A DNA stretch of 64,000 nt, taken from positions 742,186 to 806,185 of the forward strand of contig NW_022985555.1 of NCBI RefSeq assembly GCF_010093815.1, given 5' to 3'. This document shows positions 10,974-23,735 of this stretch, piece after piece. A program made the position numbers and the translations under genes. How positions within the stretch are numbered: the stretch's first letter is position 1; every line of letters begins with the position of its first letter. The notes beneath the pieces were generated by a model. The model ran no database searches. It was not told where the DNA came from and saw nothing but the letters and a program-made list of their open reading frames with translations. The DNA comes from Pseudovirgaria hyperparasitica (Eukaryota; Ascomycota; Dothideomycetes; Acrospermales; Acrospermaceae).

Positions 10974-13900
10974 CTATCGACGTGAAGGCTTCGATTTCAT
11001 GTCCGAGCTGAAAAGATTGGCAAATCCTCCTGTATTTTGAATCAAGGTGGTAATGCGACGTGCAGCACATTCTGTCTTCTCGTAATTAGCTTTAGCCTCT
11101 TGTGCTGCCAAGTTAGCTTCCTCCAAGCACTTCGCAGCAGCTTTTGTGTTTTCGTACACTTCGGTCAACGCCTTCCATGATGTGTTAGTGCCTGGGTCTA
11201 CTAGAGAGAAAAACTAAGGACCCCATACCTTCGCCACGGCCAAAGCTTTAGTGTTCTCAAGACTCGGTGACTCTCTGGCTTGTTCAATGATTGAGTTTAC
11301 CGTAGAGTACAGGGTTCTGTTGGGCCCCAAAGCTGCCGCCACGATTCTGCTACTGATAGCGACCGGAAGACGGCTCATAGTCTGCCTTCTCGGACTTATT
11401 GACATCATCCCAGCGGCTGTGGTGTTGACACGTAGTCTTGGTGGTCCGAATGCTACGGGCATCGGGCTACCACTTGAACTGATAATGAGTTGGCGGTCAC
11501 CGGTTTGTGTCGAAGCCTGAGGAGGGGTCCCAGCATTTTTAGCTTGACTTTTGTTGTCCCGCTTGTGATGAAACAGATTGCGAAGGGTCGTCATCTTGGT
11601 ACGAATGCCTTTTGAAGGAGACCTTGACGCGGTGCGTTCACAAAGCCTTGTGCTTGATGCCATCCGAGGTATATCGTAGAAATGGGAAGCTCGATCGTTG
11701 TTGAAAGAGCCTTTGGAAAGAAGGCTTTGGTTGGCTGTCGAGCGAATCGGGTGTCGAACAAAGGCGTTCGTCTGTCCTTGATGGACAAGGGTCGATGAGT
11801 CCTGTCGTCGGTGTACAGTTGCATGGCTAGATGCACTCGATATAGTTCGAACAGATCTGTTACTAATGCAAGAATTGTCAATTGGAAATTGAGGCTGAGG
11901 GGCCTGAAGCAGATCGTAAGGGCCCTGGTTGGCGTTGAAAGAAGCGAAGGAAGTTGGGGCAGTCGATTGTGAGATCTTGGAGTGTTGCTCTTCGGGGACG
12001 ATGAGAGATAATTCAGATTCCAAGCCCTGTCCAGTCGCGGTTTCGAAATGCTTGTTTGGGACCGGGTTGTCCACAAACTGCCCAAGGAGAAGATTGGCAT
12101 GTGGAGACGTGGACCTGTACGAAGAAGAAGGGTAAGAGGAAGAGCTACTCTCCTCAGTTGGAGTAGAAGCCCTACCTTTACCTTCGAGCGTGAATAAGGC
12201 GTTAGCACGATCTTGTAAGCGAACTTGTTCTAACAGTGCGACGGGTCTAGGTGGCGAAAGGGCAAACACGCGAAGGTTGGAGTGAAACGAGTCTAAATCA
12301 ACAGATACGAATCTCTTACGGGTTTCGTGACCCCTAACAGGATCATTTTCGCAAACGCTGGCGCTCGCTTGGGCATTGCTCATGCACTGTTCTGGGTGGA
12401 CCATGCTGAAACGTAGCTGTGTCGAATTCGAGGAGCTGGTGCTAGACGCAGAGTCATCTCTGAAGGGGTTTTGGCTGTCTTCAGTGGACCGACGGTCTGG
12501 AAGGCATTCAGGCACTGTGGAGACCTCCGAAGGTTGCAAGGCAGGTGCCACCGATCCCAGTATGACGCTGTCAGCATCCTCTGAGATGGTCAAGGTTGCG
12601 CCGATGCCGTCGACGGTAGAGCTTGTTGATAAACGGGCCAGACGCTTGGCAGGAGGCCTCGATGATTCCACATTGGAGTGCGACCTATCGCTGGATATGA
12701 CCTTTTCAATATTAATATACGCATCGTGTACGTTTGTAGTGAACTCAACGGGTACTAGAGGTTGCTGGGAAACACTACCACGCCTATTGGCTGTTTGAGT
12801 AGAAGGCTCCAAGCATTCTTTTAGCTGATCCATGCGAGCCTTGTCTCGGAGATATCCATTGCTGCTGCTGATGCGCTTAGAAGGACTACCTGTAGAGTTC
12901 TGCGATCGGAATGATGCTGATGAGGCCTTGCGGAGACTCGGGATTGAGGATGTTCTCGCTCCGGTGCTGACAGTAGGCGTTCGATTCCGTACAGTCACTG
13001 GTATTCCTCTCTTCAACTGCGTACTAGGCATGGGTTTGCGGTAGAGAGGGCCACCAGACGGTAGTGCTGGAATTGTACTGCTTTGCATTGCCGAGCTGCT
13101 TTTTGGAAAGCTAAAGTTGGTTGTAGAGTTCTGTTTCGAGCCGACCTGAACGTTTGATGATTCTGGCGACGTAGACCTCGAGAAGTTGGCGCGGTGGTAG
13201 AGCCCACGTGGAGGGATTGGAGGAGCTGTCGTTCAATTAGCAATAAGAAAACCGTTCGAGGGCATGCATGTACGATAATCTTTTGGCATGCTCTCCCGGG
13301 AGTTGAAACTTCCATCTTTACGTGTGCTTCTGCTGCCAGCCTCGCTGATGCTACCCGAGTCGTGAAAGATATTGGCATTCTCAAAATTGTGGTTCGTAGA
13401 AGCAGCAGAAGCTACAGAAGCAGTAGAGCTACTGAAGGATGCCACCTGTGACTGCACCTTACCGCCTGCCATGTGAGCTAAGGAGGATTGAGAAGACTCC
13501 GGCTTAAGCGCAGGCCAGTCACATTCATCGGGTGTACCAGGCGAACGTCTTAGCGGTCTGTCGCTCGCGTCGAGCAGTGTTCGACTAGTTGGAGTTTTGC
13601 CGCGATGCACTACAGCAATTGGAACACTTGGGAGAGGTTTGTCGGGAGGGGGATAGGGAGGAGGATCAGTTGGCAAAGGTTTATTGTATGCAAAATTCGG
13701 TGTAGGGACAGTTCGGCCACAGAGCCGGTCCTAGAAGGCGCATCAGAAGAAGTCGCTTACAGATTGGCCTTATCACTTACTGTGCTAGCTACATGAGGTA
13801 TATCAACAGGCCGCGGCGGTCGCGGAAGCGAAGGAGGTGAACTTTCTTCAACCTTGTCTTTGCGGCCAAAAGATGGGCGCCGAATACCAACCTTCCTGGC

Positions 13901-14161
13901 AGCATTGGCCCAAGTTCTAGAAGGATGAGTAGAAGGAGCTGTCTTTGGAATTCGTCGTGGTAATTTTGAGACGGGTGCTTGTCCGCTACGCGAAGACTTC
14001 GTGCTGGCCATGAAGCTAGGTGACGAGCCCTGGGAAAAGTCATCCATCGGTGGTCTACTCTCACTAGAGCTCTTGCGTCCCTTGCGGAGCGACTCGTAGA
14101 GTGAAGGACCACGCGGGATGGAGCTAGAAGGCATCGGGCCAGTATCTGATTGAGGCGGCAT
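10974..14161 (-). CDS. Large Ser-rich protein with C-terminal coiled coil
   Basis: Four exons, 14161-13781, 13730-13274, 13225-11229 and 11171-10974, join in phase to 1010 residues; the introns are 50, 48 and 57 bp. I do not recognise the family. The protein is Ser/Pro/Arg-rich and probably disordered for ~900 residues, with SH3-ligand-like proline runs (PPPYPPPDKPLPS, YPPPIPPRG). The last ~90 residues form a charged helix (NTKALAVAKALTEVYENTK and on). The alternation of basic Ser-rich tracts with a terminal coiled coil suggests a cytoskeletal, cortical or signalling scaffold, but that is inference only. The start MPPQSDTGP was chosen because the frame further upstream is unlike the rest. Confidence 0.75.
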
Positions 14162-15157
14162 GCCTGGCTCATACAGACGAAAGCATGCAACTTGGGCGAG
14201 AAGGTGCAACGAAGATGGAGTGAAGCTGAAGAAGATCTTCGATATATAGGGTCCGCGGGATGAATTGCAAGTTTGAAAGTGGGGTAGAAACACGGGAGTG
14301 AACAAGAAACGTGAGATTTGTTTCTTCAAAGAGAAGTTGCGATTCCCACGCGTCAAGTGATTGTCCACCATATTCACCTCGTTCACGCCAATCGCGAAGT
14401 GTAGACGACGAGCAGAACCATGGGACGAGCGTCAAGGTAGCATATGAGCCAAAAAGAATGAAAATAACGTGGCTACGAGAGAAAAAAGTAGAACCTTGCA
14501 AATAAGTGCGTATGTACCGTAGGGAAACTATGCTCTTGGCTGTAGCGACGAGAGAACAATCGTAAATTGATTATTACCTGAGGTAACATAGCGCAGAGCG
14601 GAAACTTCGTCTTACGAGCCATACCTCGCGAACTACCCTCGCAGATTCTTCTTACTATGTCAGACATATGCAACTCTTGACCTCGCTGAAACGCAATATG
14701 GACATTGATTATAGAGCTCGATAGGTCCGACCTCACAGATGACGCACATCCCAATTCATACAAGAGCATATGCTTTCATCTCGGGTAAGACCAGGTTGGT
14801 CTAGGGGCTATTCCAAAAATTTCGCGTGAGGTAGCTGCTTAACGAGGGTGAGGTGGATATCAGCATGAAATGTACTATATATGTCGCGCGATTCTAGATG
14901 CCTCAGGCCACAAACAGCCCCTCGTCTTCGGTCCGATATCGCCGGAAACGCAGTCAATTTTGAGCTCGAATTATTGGTGCCTCCATTGAGGTAATAGTAG
15001 GTATCCATTGCGCTGACTCAGTACGATATACCTACGCAACAGATTCTCGTGGACTACCGTGAGCTCACTCAAGAAATAACGCCTGCAGTTCTGCAATACA
15101 GACGATCCAGCCGAAGGGCAGTATCTCACTTCCCAACGGAAGAACCGAGAAGTCGCG
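14162..15157. other. Divergent promoter region, Ser-rich gene / THR4
   Basis: About 1 kb separates two divergent starts. No motif-bearing frame, repeat or RNA gene was seen. Confidence 0.5.
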
Positions 15158-17009
15158 ATGTCGTCCAGCGACGCGCAGACATATACAAGCACCAGAGGCG
15201 GTTCGTCGGGAGTAAGCATCCAGACTCAAAGACTTTGAAGAGCACAGCTAATCGCAACGGGAGCTATCATTTGAAGACGTAGTACTCAAGGGTCTCGCTG
15301 AAGATGGCGGTCTCTTCGTCCCCCAATCGATACCTTTACTTCCTTCCAATTGGCGCGAGTGGGCAAGCTTAAGTTTTGAAGATCTAGCCTTTGAGATCAT
15401 GTCACTGTATATTGCGCGTTCTGAGATAGATTCAGAAAGCTTGAAAGAGATTGTCAGAAAGAGCTATGGGACATTCCGACACAAAGATGTTACTCCTCTG
15501 GTACCACTGGACAAAGCCAAGAATCTATACCTGCTTGAACTTTTTCACGGGCCGACATTTGCATTCGTGGGTTTCCCGTGTCCTGTGTCTGTTCATGGCA
15601 TGGTGATGAAATGCCACTGACATACACTAGAAAGATGTAGCGCTCCAGTTCCTAGGCAACCTGTTCGAGTATTTCCTTGTCAGGCGCAATGCCAATCTAC
15701 AGGAGGGCGAAAAGAGACACCATCTGACGATTGTTGGGGCCACCAGCGGAGGTACATGGCTCTTGCACATGCTTCACAACCAATACTGACAGGCTCAGAT
15801 ACTGGTTCTGCTGCGATATATGGCCTTCGGAATAAGAAGGACGTGTCAGTTTTCATTCTCTTTCCCACTGGGCGGGTGTCTGCCGTCCAGGAAGCGCAGA
15901 TGACGACAGTGCTAGACCCCAACGTGCATTGTCTCTCTGTTGCGGGCACATTCGATGATTGTCAGGATATGGTCAAAGCGCTGTTCGCGGATACTGAGAT
16001 TCGAAAATCGCAGCACCTCGCTGCTGTCAACTCGATAAACTGGGCCAGGATCCTGGCACAGATCACGTATTACTTTTCAGCATACTTTTCCCTGGTCCGA
16101 CAAGAAGGACTGGACCCCAACGGCGAACCCCCACACGTAACATTTACAGTGCCGACGGGCAACTTCGGCGACATCCTGGCCGGGTTCTTTGCCAAGCGCA
16201 TGGGTCTACCGATCGCGAAATTAGTTGTAGCCACAAACGAAAACGACATTTTATACCGCTTTTGGCAAGCCGGCAAGTACGAGAAGAAGTATGCTCCGCC
16301 GAATGACCCCAGCACCCACGGTGGAATAGCTGCAGACGGGGCGGCCGCGCATGAGGAGGGCGTGAAGGAGACACTCAGCCCTGCCATGGACATTCTTGTC
16401 AGTAGCAATTTCGAGCGTCTAGTCTGGATCCTCCTGTACGAGCAGCAGCTCGGCGCGCCCGCCACCACGACCGCGACCGCGACCGGAGAAGGCAACACAG
16501 CAGACGCCGCAAGAAGACAGGCTAGCAAGGATATCAACAGCCTCTTCGCAAGCCTCAAGGCCAGCGGCTCCTTCGAAGTCTCCCAGCCAGTCCTGCAGGC
16601 CGCCCTCGGAGACTTTGGCGCCGAGCGCGTCTCAGACGACGAAACCGTCGCGACCATCAAGGCCATCTACGCCGGAAACGACGCCTACATCCTCGACCCG
16701 CACTCCTCCATCGGCGTCACGGCCGCGCTGCGCTCCATCGCAAAGACGTTTGAAGACCCGCTCCCGCAGCACACGAGGCGCTATCTCGTCAGTCTCGCCA
16801 CCGCTCACCCGGCCAAGTTTGCAAACGCCGTCGATCTCGCGCTCTCGGGCGTGCAGGCTTATACCTTTGCCGATATTATCCCCGCTGAGTTCGCCGGCTT
16901 GGAGCAGAAGGAACGCAAGGTCAGGCTGATTGCTGCGCAGGACCGCAGTCTGGCTGGGATCCGCAGTGTCATTGTCGATGAGGTCAGGAAGGAGAGTGTT
17001 GCGTCATGA
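15158..17009 (+). CDS. THR4: Threonine synthase
   Basis: Four exons, 15158-15211, 15264-15566, 15631-15751 and 15799-17009, with introns of 52, 64 and 47 bp, encode 562 residues. The N-terminal STRGG is followed by LSFEDVVLKGLAEDGGLFVP. The PLP lysine is K120 in FKDVALQFLGN, and the phosphate loop is GATSGDTGSAA. The third acceptor was set at GCTCAG because an upstream CAG would insert two residues into that invariant loop. The enzyme converts O-phosphohomoserine to threonine, the last step of the aspartate-family branch, in the cytosol. A Thr/Ala-rich insert (ATTTATATGEG) lies in the second half. The length fits fungal threonine synthases. Confidence 0.95.
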
Positions 17010-17352
17010 ATGCTTGGGACGAACGCTGGACCTTGCCTGGGTATCAGGTACCCTCATTCTCCGTGACTCGGCTCCCTGGCATTCACAGGGGAAGCATTGG
17101 TTCGTAGACTGGATGAATAGATTACGATATTAAAAGTGCAAATACAAAAGCCTTGTTGAGTTCATGACAGCTTGTTGTTTCTCATTGTCATTATGTGCCC
17201 TTTGTCTGCCCAACATCTGTGTGCCTCCCTCCCCTCCCGGAGGAGGGGGGTGGGACTGAATCAGGGCTGTATCGGAGGAGTCCGCCAGTCTAAACTTGGA
17301 ACAGTCCTGTACCTTGGAAAAACATTAAATAAATATATATGTTTATATTCTT

Positions 17353-17521
17353 TCTTTTCTTCCCTTTTCTTCCCTTTTCTTCCGTAAGTGAATCGACTTT
17401 TTATAGCCCCATCTCCGGCCGGCTCCGGCCATGTCGTCAGGGTGAATCGAAAATCGAACGCCCTAATAATATCTGTCTTGGCTGTGTGTGTACGTGTGTA
17501 TGTGTGTGTGTGTGTGTGTGT
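17353..17521. repeat. Pyrimidine decamer tract and (GT)n
   Basis: A polypyrimidine tract built on CTTTTCTTCC units (about 17353-17383) is followed by an interrupted (GT)n tract at 17483-17521. Confidence 0.85.
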
Positions 17522-17613
17522 CCATTCCTCAACTAGGTACCCTGCTGTAATCTCCCTGATTACCTTACCCCACAAAACTCATGAGTCTATGTACCGGCGG
17601 GGAAAAACTCAGG

Positions 17614-17616
<3 letters not shown>

Positions 17617-17647
<31 letters not shown>
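17617..17647. repeat. (AG)n microsatellite
   Basis: An uninterrupted AG run of about 15 units. Confidence 0.9.
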
Positions 17648-17651
<4 letters not shown>

Positions 17652-18040
17652 AAAGGGGGCGTTGTTAATTTCCCCGTCGTACGAGTCGTGGGGATTGTTG
17701 GGGTTTGGGGTTTGGGCTTATGGGTTTGGGTTGTTGTGTGTGTTTATGTTTCATGTGCATTATTGAGCTCTGTGTTGTGTTTCATGGGTCGTGTGCCATA
17801 TGATGTATTGCAGTATTGATTTCTTGGTTGGTGTGTGCTGATTGGTTCTGGAGAATGGGCTTTTGTTTTTCTTTTGAGAGGAGCTTGTTGTTGTTGTTGT
17901 GATCATGTGGGAGGCTCTTGGTAGATGGGTGGATTGGATGGTGAATGGATGGGTAAAGGGAGGTAGGGCATACATTGCTCTCAAATCCAACCGCGAGTTC
18001 TACTATACATATATACACATGCAACATGCGAAACGCAACG

Positions 18041-18180
18041 CAGAGCAGAGCAGAGCAGAGCAGAGCAACGCATGTACATATACTCTAACCAAACACATAC
18101 TCCAACCAAACGCATACTCCAACCAAACGCATACTCCAACCAAACGCATACCCCGACCGAAGCATACCCCGACCAAACAT
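18041..18180. repeat. (GCAGA)n pentamer and 17 bp minisatellite
   Basis: A GCAGA pentamer array (18041-18066) is followed, from about 18088, by five or so copies of a 17 bp unit (CAAACGCATACTCCAAC) that degenerates towards its right end. Confidence 0.85.
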
Positions 18181-19181
18181 ACCTTCCAAACAAAAGCCAT
18201 GCAAACCCGCAGTATATACAACCTCTACATTCCCAACTATGCAAACCCAAGACCAAAAGAATCAAAAATCGAATAAAAAAAAGGAGAGATACTTTAAAAC
18301 ACTTCAGCAGAGAGGTGTTCCATCATGGCGGTTAGTTATACTTAGGGTATGTTTACTTTCTCGTTTCACTCTTGCGTTGAGCATGCTGTGATGGCATGGC
18401 ATGGCTGGGTAGAGGCGAGGTAGAGGTGAGTAGATGAGAGATTGGGACAGCATAGCACATTACGTCGTGAGATGTGAGATGATTATGAGTAGGTAGGTAT
18501 GGCTGTGTAGCCTAGGACGTATATTCACTGTGGCTTGTTTCCCTTTGTTTCATTATACTCAACCTCATCTCGCGCCTCATCTCATCTCATCTCATCTCAC
18601 CTCACCTCACCTCCTCTCCTCTCCTCTCCTCCCCACAACCAAAAAAACCTGCTTTCCACCTCCATCCACCCACCCATCCACCCATCCATCCATTCCAACC
18701 TACATACCTACGACGTCCCTCCACTACCACTACCCAGGCCCAGCCAGCCAAGCAACAGCAAACGGGACCCGCTCCCTCAAACCAAAAACGGATGACGATA
18801 TCCCACGACCCGGGATACGAAAAGGGGGGACGGGCTTTGGTCCCCCCCAAAACAAAACACGCAAAGAAAACCAAAAAACCAAAAGGCCTGCGCCCACCTC
18901 ACCTGCAATCACCTCTCCTCGTTAAACATGTCCCAGAACAGTATAAACTCCGCTCTGTGTACATCTGGAGGTAGTTTAGGCGGCGGCGGGGGGTAGGGGG
19001 AGGGGGGTCTTGCAAGGAGGGAAAGAAAAAAGTGGATGCTGAGGATAAATGGAATGGATGGGTGGAGCAAGGAACCCGGCTTCTGGAAAACGTCTGCCGG
19101 TAGCTTCCGCTTCGGCGACGACGCCAGAGGGTGCGCCAGAGAGGGAGATGAAGGGGAGGGAGCTGTCAACATTGGAGAAAG

Positions 19182-19200
19182 GGAGAGAGAGAGAGAGAGA
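19182..19200. repeat. (GA)n microsatellite
   Basis: A short pure GA run, one of several in this region. Confidence 0.85.
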
Positions 19201-19328
19201 TCATCGATCGATTGATCGTCCCTCCGGGCGTCGGCGCTATTATCTTAGTATTGCTGCTATTATCATTAGCATTGTTTATTAGATCTCGCAAAGCAGCAAC
19301 AAAAAAAAGGCATCACGCGCCGCACTGT

Positions 19329-19355
19329 GCGATTGCGATTGCGATTGCGATTGCG
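19329..19355. repeat. (GCGATT)n hexamer
   Basis: About four and a half units of GCGATT. Confidence 0.85.
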
Positions 19356-21807
19356 TATATGAAAAACGGGCGACGCCCGCCTCGTCGAATAGCCGAAAAA
19401 TACATGTCTCGCTGCCACGCAAGACCAACTTTTTCCATATTGCAGTCTGCGCGAAAGCAAGGGGGGGGAGGGAGGGAGAGTTGATGAGTGAGACGCGGCG
19501 ATGCCGCCTCGACTTGGAAGCAATGTCCGTAGGTTGTGAAACGATGAAGAAGAAGGAGTAGTAGGAAGTAAGAAGGGCCAGAAAAAAAAAGAGTGGCGCT
19601 TTCTCCCCCCTCCCTCCCCTTTCTGGTGACGAGAGAGAGTCGACGACGAGACGGGGATGACCTCGTCTGTCAAGGCGCAGGGGCACAGCGAGGTCCAGGG
19701 GTGGGAGAGAGAGAGAGGGGTTCGCGAAACTGGAACTGGGTATGGTCGAGTACGTAGATCCCATCTGAAGAGCCGCGACCGACAGAGTGGGTCGAGGACT
19801 AGTTCTAGTGCTACGCCCATGCCGCGCCATGCAGGACGGGCAGAGGACGTATGGAAAAACAGCACAATTAGTTTGATTGCTTGAGGTTGAACGCTACTGA
19901 GAGTGAGAGAGAGAGTGAGAATTGCGGCTATTGGGGTCCGAGGTGGGGTCTCGTCAAGGCAGTTGGTATCATGCTCGGGCTGCCTCATGCACACACACCT
20001 ACCTACCTATGTCCGCAGCTCGGGTGGCGCACTCGAGACTCGAGGCAGGCCTGCGTCGATCATCTGCTTCTGCTGGCTGCTGCTTGGGGGACCAATGATG
20101 GACACAAAACCTCGTGTCACCGCACCGGGGCCCGGTAGGACGTCTATTTTGGAATACAAAGCTGTCATATATCGGTGAACGTCGTGTCGGGATCTGTTTG
20201 ATATTGACAGCAGTGGTGGTACGCCAAGGCCTGTGCGAGCTTGGCTCAGCCAGTGGAAGACGGCAAGAATTGTTCCAGAAAGGCCCTAGAAGATTGGCGG
20301 CAAGGCCTTTTGTGTGACATGGAGTGAATGGATTGGGCCCTGTGATGCCTGTGATGGATCCGTAAAGCCGACCTGGAAAGCATGCTGATGAGTTGGTAGT
20401 AGTTTTAGCGAGCGAAAGGTAATAGTTAGTCCAAGGAGGAAAGCGGCAGGACTCGACACGGCCGACGGCCAGATCAGAGATTAGAACTGCTTCTATCGAG
20501 CCATGAATGTCAAAACCTCATATCTGCCTTCAGCATGACATGACAGTGGAGCAAGCTCAACGCCTGTTGCGTGTTTGCCATTTTCACGGATGTTCGGAAT
20601 TGGGGAGATGTCAGGTCGTGCACAGAACAGAAGACTGGACACCGCCGGTTCTCGACAGGCACTTGACATGGTCGGCATTGCACCTGAGGCGGCGTGTAAG
20701 AATCATTGTTCGGGCCACATCTGTTGAGGTTCGGACCGGGATGATGTTGACGGCAGAGATTCGAGAAGCAGCAAAGGCATGACAAGAGTCATGATGGAAG
20801 TGAATCATGAGTCGAAAGAGTGAGAGGAATCTACGGCAGGCTTCCCGGTGAACAGCCAGCTAGAACTACCTGAGTTTAGTGGGGGATAAGTGAAGGTCAA
20901 GGCTGAAAAGGCTCCACCGCAGACCCCCCTCGGCAGAGGCTTGTTCGGACCCTGCACACGATTGTAGCAGCACAGATGGATCCCACCAACCGGCGAGGTG
21001 GCATATGGTTTCGGGAATTGGATTGAAGAATCAAAATGACGTTTGCATCGGCGCATTCACAGCATGCAGAATGTGACCCGTTACCTTCCATTCAGAGTCC
21101 CGAGGCAGTAGAGCATCTCAGATGGGTCCTTCAGAGTCCTGTGATTAACTTCTTACATCAGAATTGCTGGGCATTACGGGTCGGTATGGGCAAGATCAGG
21201 CAAAGTTGGAAGCGTCCCTGGCCTGTTCTGTTATTCAGTTAATTACCAGACGGATTTGTTCGTCCTCATCGGTACGTATGTCAAGGTCCACGGCGGCTGA
21301 AAGTGGACTAAAGTGGAGTTGGACCCTCAACTAAGCAGCATAATCTTCCGAACCGACCCGCATCGGCGACATCAAGAGCGGACAATTGCCAGCTGATGGA
21401 GGCTGCTAAGATCCCGTAGACGAGATAAGCATAAGGAAGGGGGGCCGTAGGGGAGCATTGCCATAGGTGATGATTGTCGGCAGCAGACATGGATAACATG
21501 GCCAAGGGGTAAAAGGCCTAAGCTGGTTGGCGAGGATGAAAGGGTTTAATGGCGATAAGGGATGATAATATAAAAAGAACACTCGTTCACAGGTGACGTT
21601 GGAGGAGCGGATGGCGATTGGGCAATGTGATATGTGAGCTGGTCAGCTGAATGGAGGGACGTGGTCATTTCTTTGATTGTTTGCATGTTTGCAGGCCACG
21701 TGCTGCTCGTGCCGTGGCGTCGTCACTTACACCAATAGCGCGGTGGTGGGTCCGATTGGGGGCAGACATATCACAGCCTTGGCCTCTGGATATACTTGCT
21801 TGCACAA

Positions 21808-21833
21808 CACACACACACACATACACACACACA
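21808..21833. repeat. (CA)n microsatellite
   Basis: A CA run with one interruption by T. Confidence 0.85.
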
Positions 21834-23655
21834 GTCAATATAATTGATGAAGAAATAAGTGTCAGCCTCCTTGAACCAGGTGTGGTGCTGCGGGTGAGTA
21901 CTTCGGCTGTGGCTAATGGGCAAAGGACTCGGGGATAGTACGTTCGGATAACGGACATGTCATACATAAGTGGACTGTAAACGTGCTGATACACGCTAGG
22001 TCCATGGACTGGAATAATCAAAAGCCACTGGCCAATCCATGCAATGTTTATCTATCCACGGTGGGACGTTAGTGGTCTTATTATGGCGGTGACGTCTCCA
22101 TGGCACGATTCCTGGCTCCAGCTTGCACACTTGCCCTGCCACACACAGTAAGGAGGACTCGGCCGAGCCAAGTGAGTGGCCAAGAAAGCAACGTGGAACA
22201 AGGCTTGGTGGGAAATCCTTCGTGCGCTGCTGCAGCACAGGAATTTGTGATGTACCGGTCTTTTGCAAAGCTGCAGTGGTACAGCTATTAGCAGGTTTGG
22301 TGTCAGGACCGTTGATCAGGCAGCCGAAAGGACGGGGAAAAAAAGACAAGGCGTCCGGCTGTGAAACGTGTCGATGGGACCGATAGGATCATTAGGCACG
22401 AGGCGCACGTTTTCCAACTGCCACCGGTTGGTTGCAAGTGTGTGTATTGTCCCGTAAGCAGCTCATTAGCTGGAGGGCTGGCGGTCTGTCAACATGGCTG
22501 ACGCTCTCGGGAGTGTACGCGGCTGGTGTGCCAGTGGAACATCCAGAAGGACGGCTTCGCTTAACCGCGGCAGCAGGAAAAGGAGGAACAGGGACAGAAG
22601 TTTGACTGGGTGTGTAGTGAGTGAGCTAAAGAGGGGAATTGGCTTTTGTTGTGCAAGTGTCAATGATAAAATTGTGTTGATGGGGTTAATTATGATGGAT
22701 GATGGATGATGGGATTGCATCGGTGATGGCTGATGGAGGGTGAAAGGGTGCGGACTAGAGGATTTAACTTTGCGTGTCCGAATGACTAGATGTGGGTATA
22801 GTACCGGACACGCGGGGGGGGGGGCAGAACTAGCAGTCACTACCATCATCATCATCGTCTACGGGACGCCTGTGTCCGCTGCCAGATTGAGCCCTGGGTC
22901 GTAATTGCCTAGATAGGGTTAGTCACTACTGCGGATTAGCAGCTAAACGTTACCCACCCAGGGGCCCGGGCTGGTCGCTACCTAGGCAAGGCGGTGGCTT
23001 AAGGCGCTAAGGCGCTAAGGCGGTAAGGCCTAGGGCGGTAGGGCAGCAGAAACTATGTGGGTTGGGTGGGTGTGTGGCATGGAAGTCATAATTACCCAGT
23101 TATTAGTTCCATCGTATTTCCCCCCTCTCATCCCTTTCCAAGTTTCCAAGGCCAAACTCACTTCATTCATTATTGATGATGCCTGACTAATTATCTGCAG
23201 TCTTCAGCCTACGTTTTGGTCCGTGAGCAGTGCTTTCAGGGCTCCGGTTGCATGTCTCGCAGCAGAACAATGTCTCGCCGGCGCTGGTTATGTTATGTAT
23301 CTCTTTACCCCGTCCGTCAGCGATTCCAGCGTGCTGCAGCAATGAGGGTGTTTTTTTTTCTGGTCTGCCAGTAGCAAACCGCGTGGTCCTCCGCACGGGG
23401 CAGTAGGTGATATATGGCACAATTTAGAATGCGAACGAACTCAGCCAGTCCACAGTCCATAGTCGATAGTCGATAGTCAATGCTTGATAGTCGATGCTTA
23501 TTGTCATTATCGATGCTTGATACTTGAACCGGACACGGTCGACGCGACGCTACTTGGGACTGTCGGAAAACCCACACGCGCACTACGCAATGTGTGTGTG
23601 TGTCTTGGCTGCTTGCTTGTCGACATTCCGGCGCTTTTGCGAGCATCTTCCTGGG

Positions 23656-23735
23656 GCGACAGCCTGGAAGCGTCGCGATCTGAAGCCTCTGTGCGACAGC
23701 CTGGAAGCGTCGTAATCTGAAGCCTCTTGTGCGAC
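23656..23735. repeat. 37-38 bp direct tandem duplication
   Basis: Two consecutive copies of a 37-38 bp segment that starts GCGACAGCCTGGAAGCGTCG, differing at a few positions, plus the start of a third copy (GCGAC). Confidence 0.8.

Noticed and set aside
15680-16666. Minus-strand frames of up to 198 codons
   Set aside because: Antisense shadows of threonine synthase, whose catalytic motifs are all on the plus strand.
17695-17735. GGGTTT-like runs resembling telomere repeat
   Set aside because: The units are irregular GGGTTTGG variants, not a regular TTAGGG array, and they lie within other simple repeats.
18041-18180. Regularly spaced repeats as a possible CRISPR array
   Set aside because: The repeats are contiguous without spacers, and the organism is a eukaryote.
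19266-19994. 242-codon minus-strand frame
   Set aside because: Low-complexity Ser/Pro/Arg-rich translation with an Arg-Asn run from a GCGATT repeat; no domain and no codon-usage resemblance to the neighbouring genes.
22466-22855. 129-codon minus-strand frame
   Set aside because: Pro/Ser/Thr-rich low-complexity sequence with a long plus-strand shadow and no family features.
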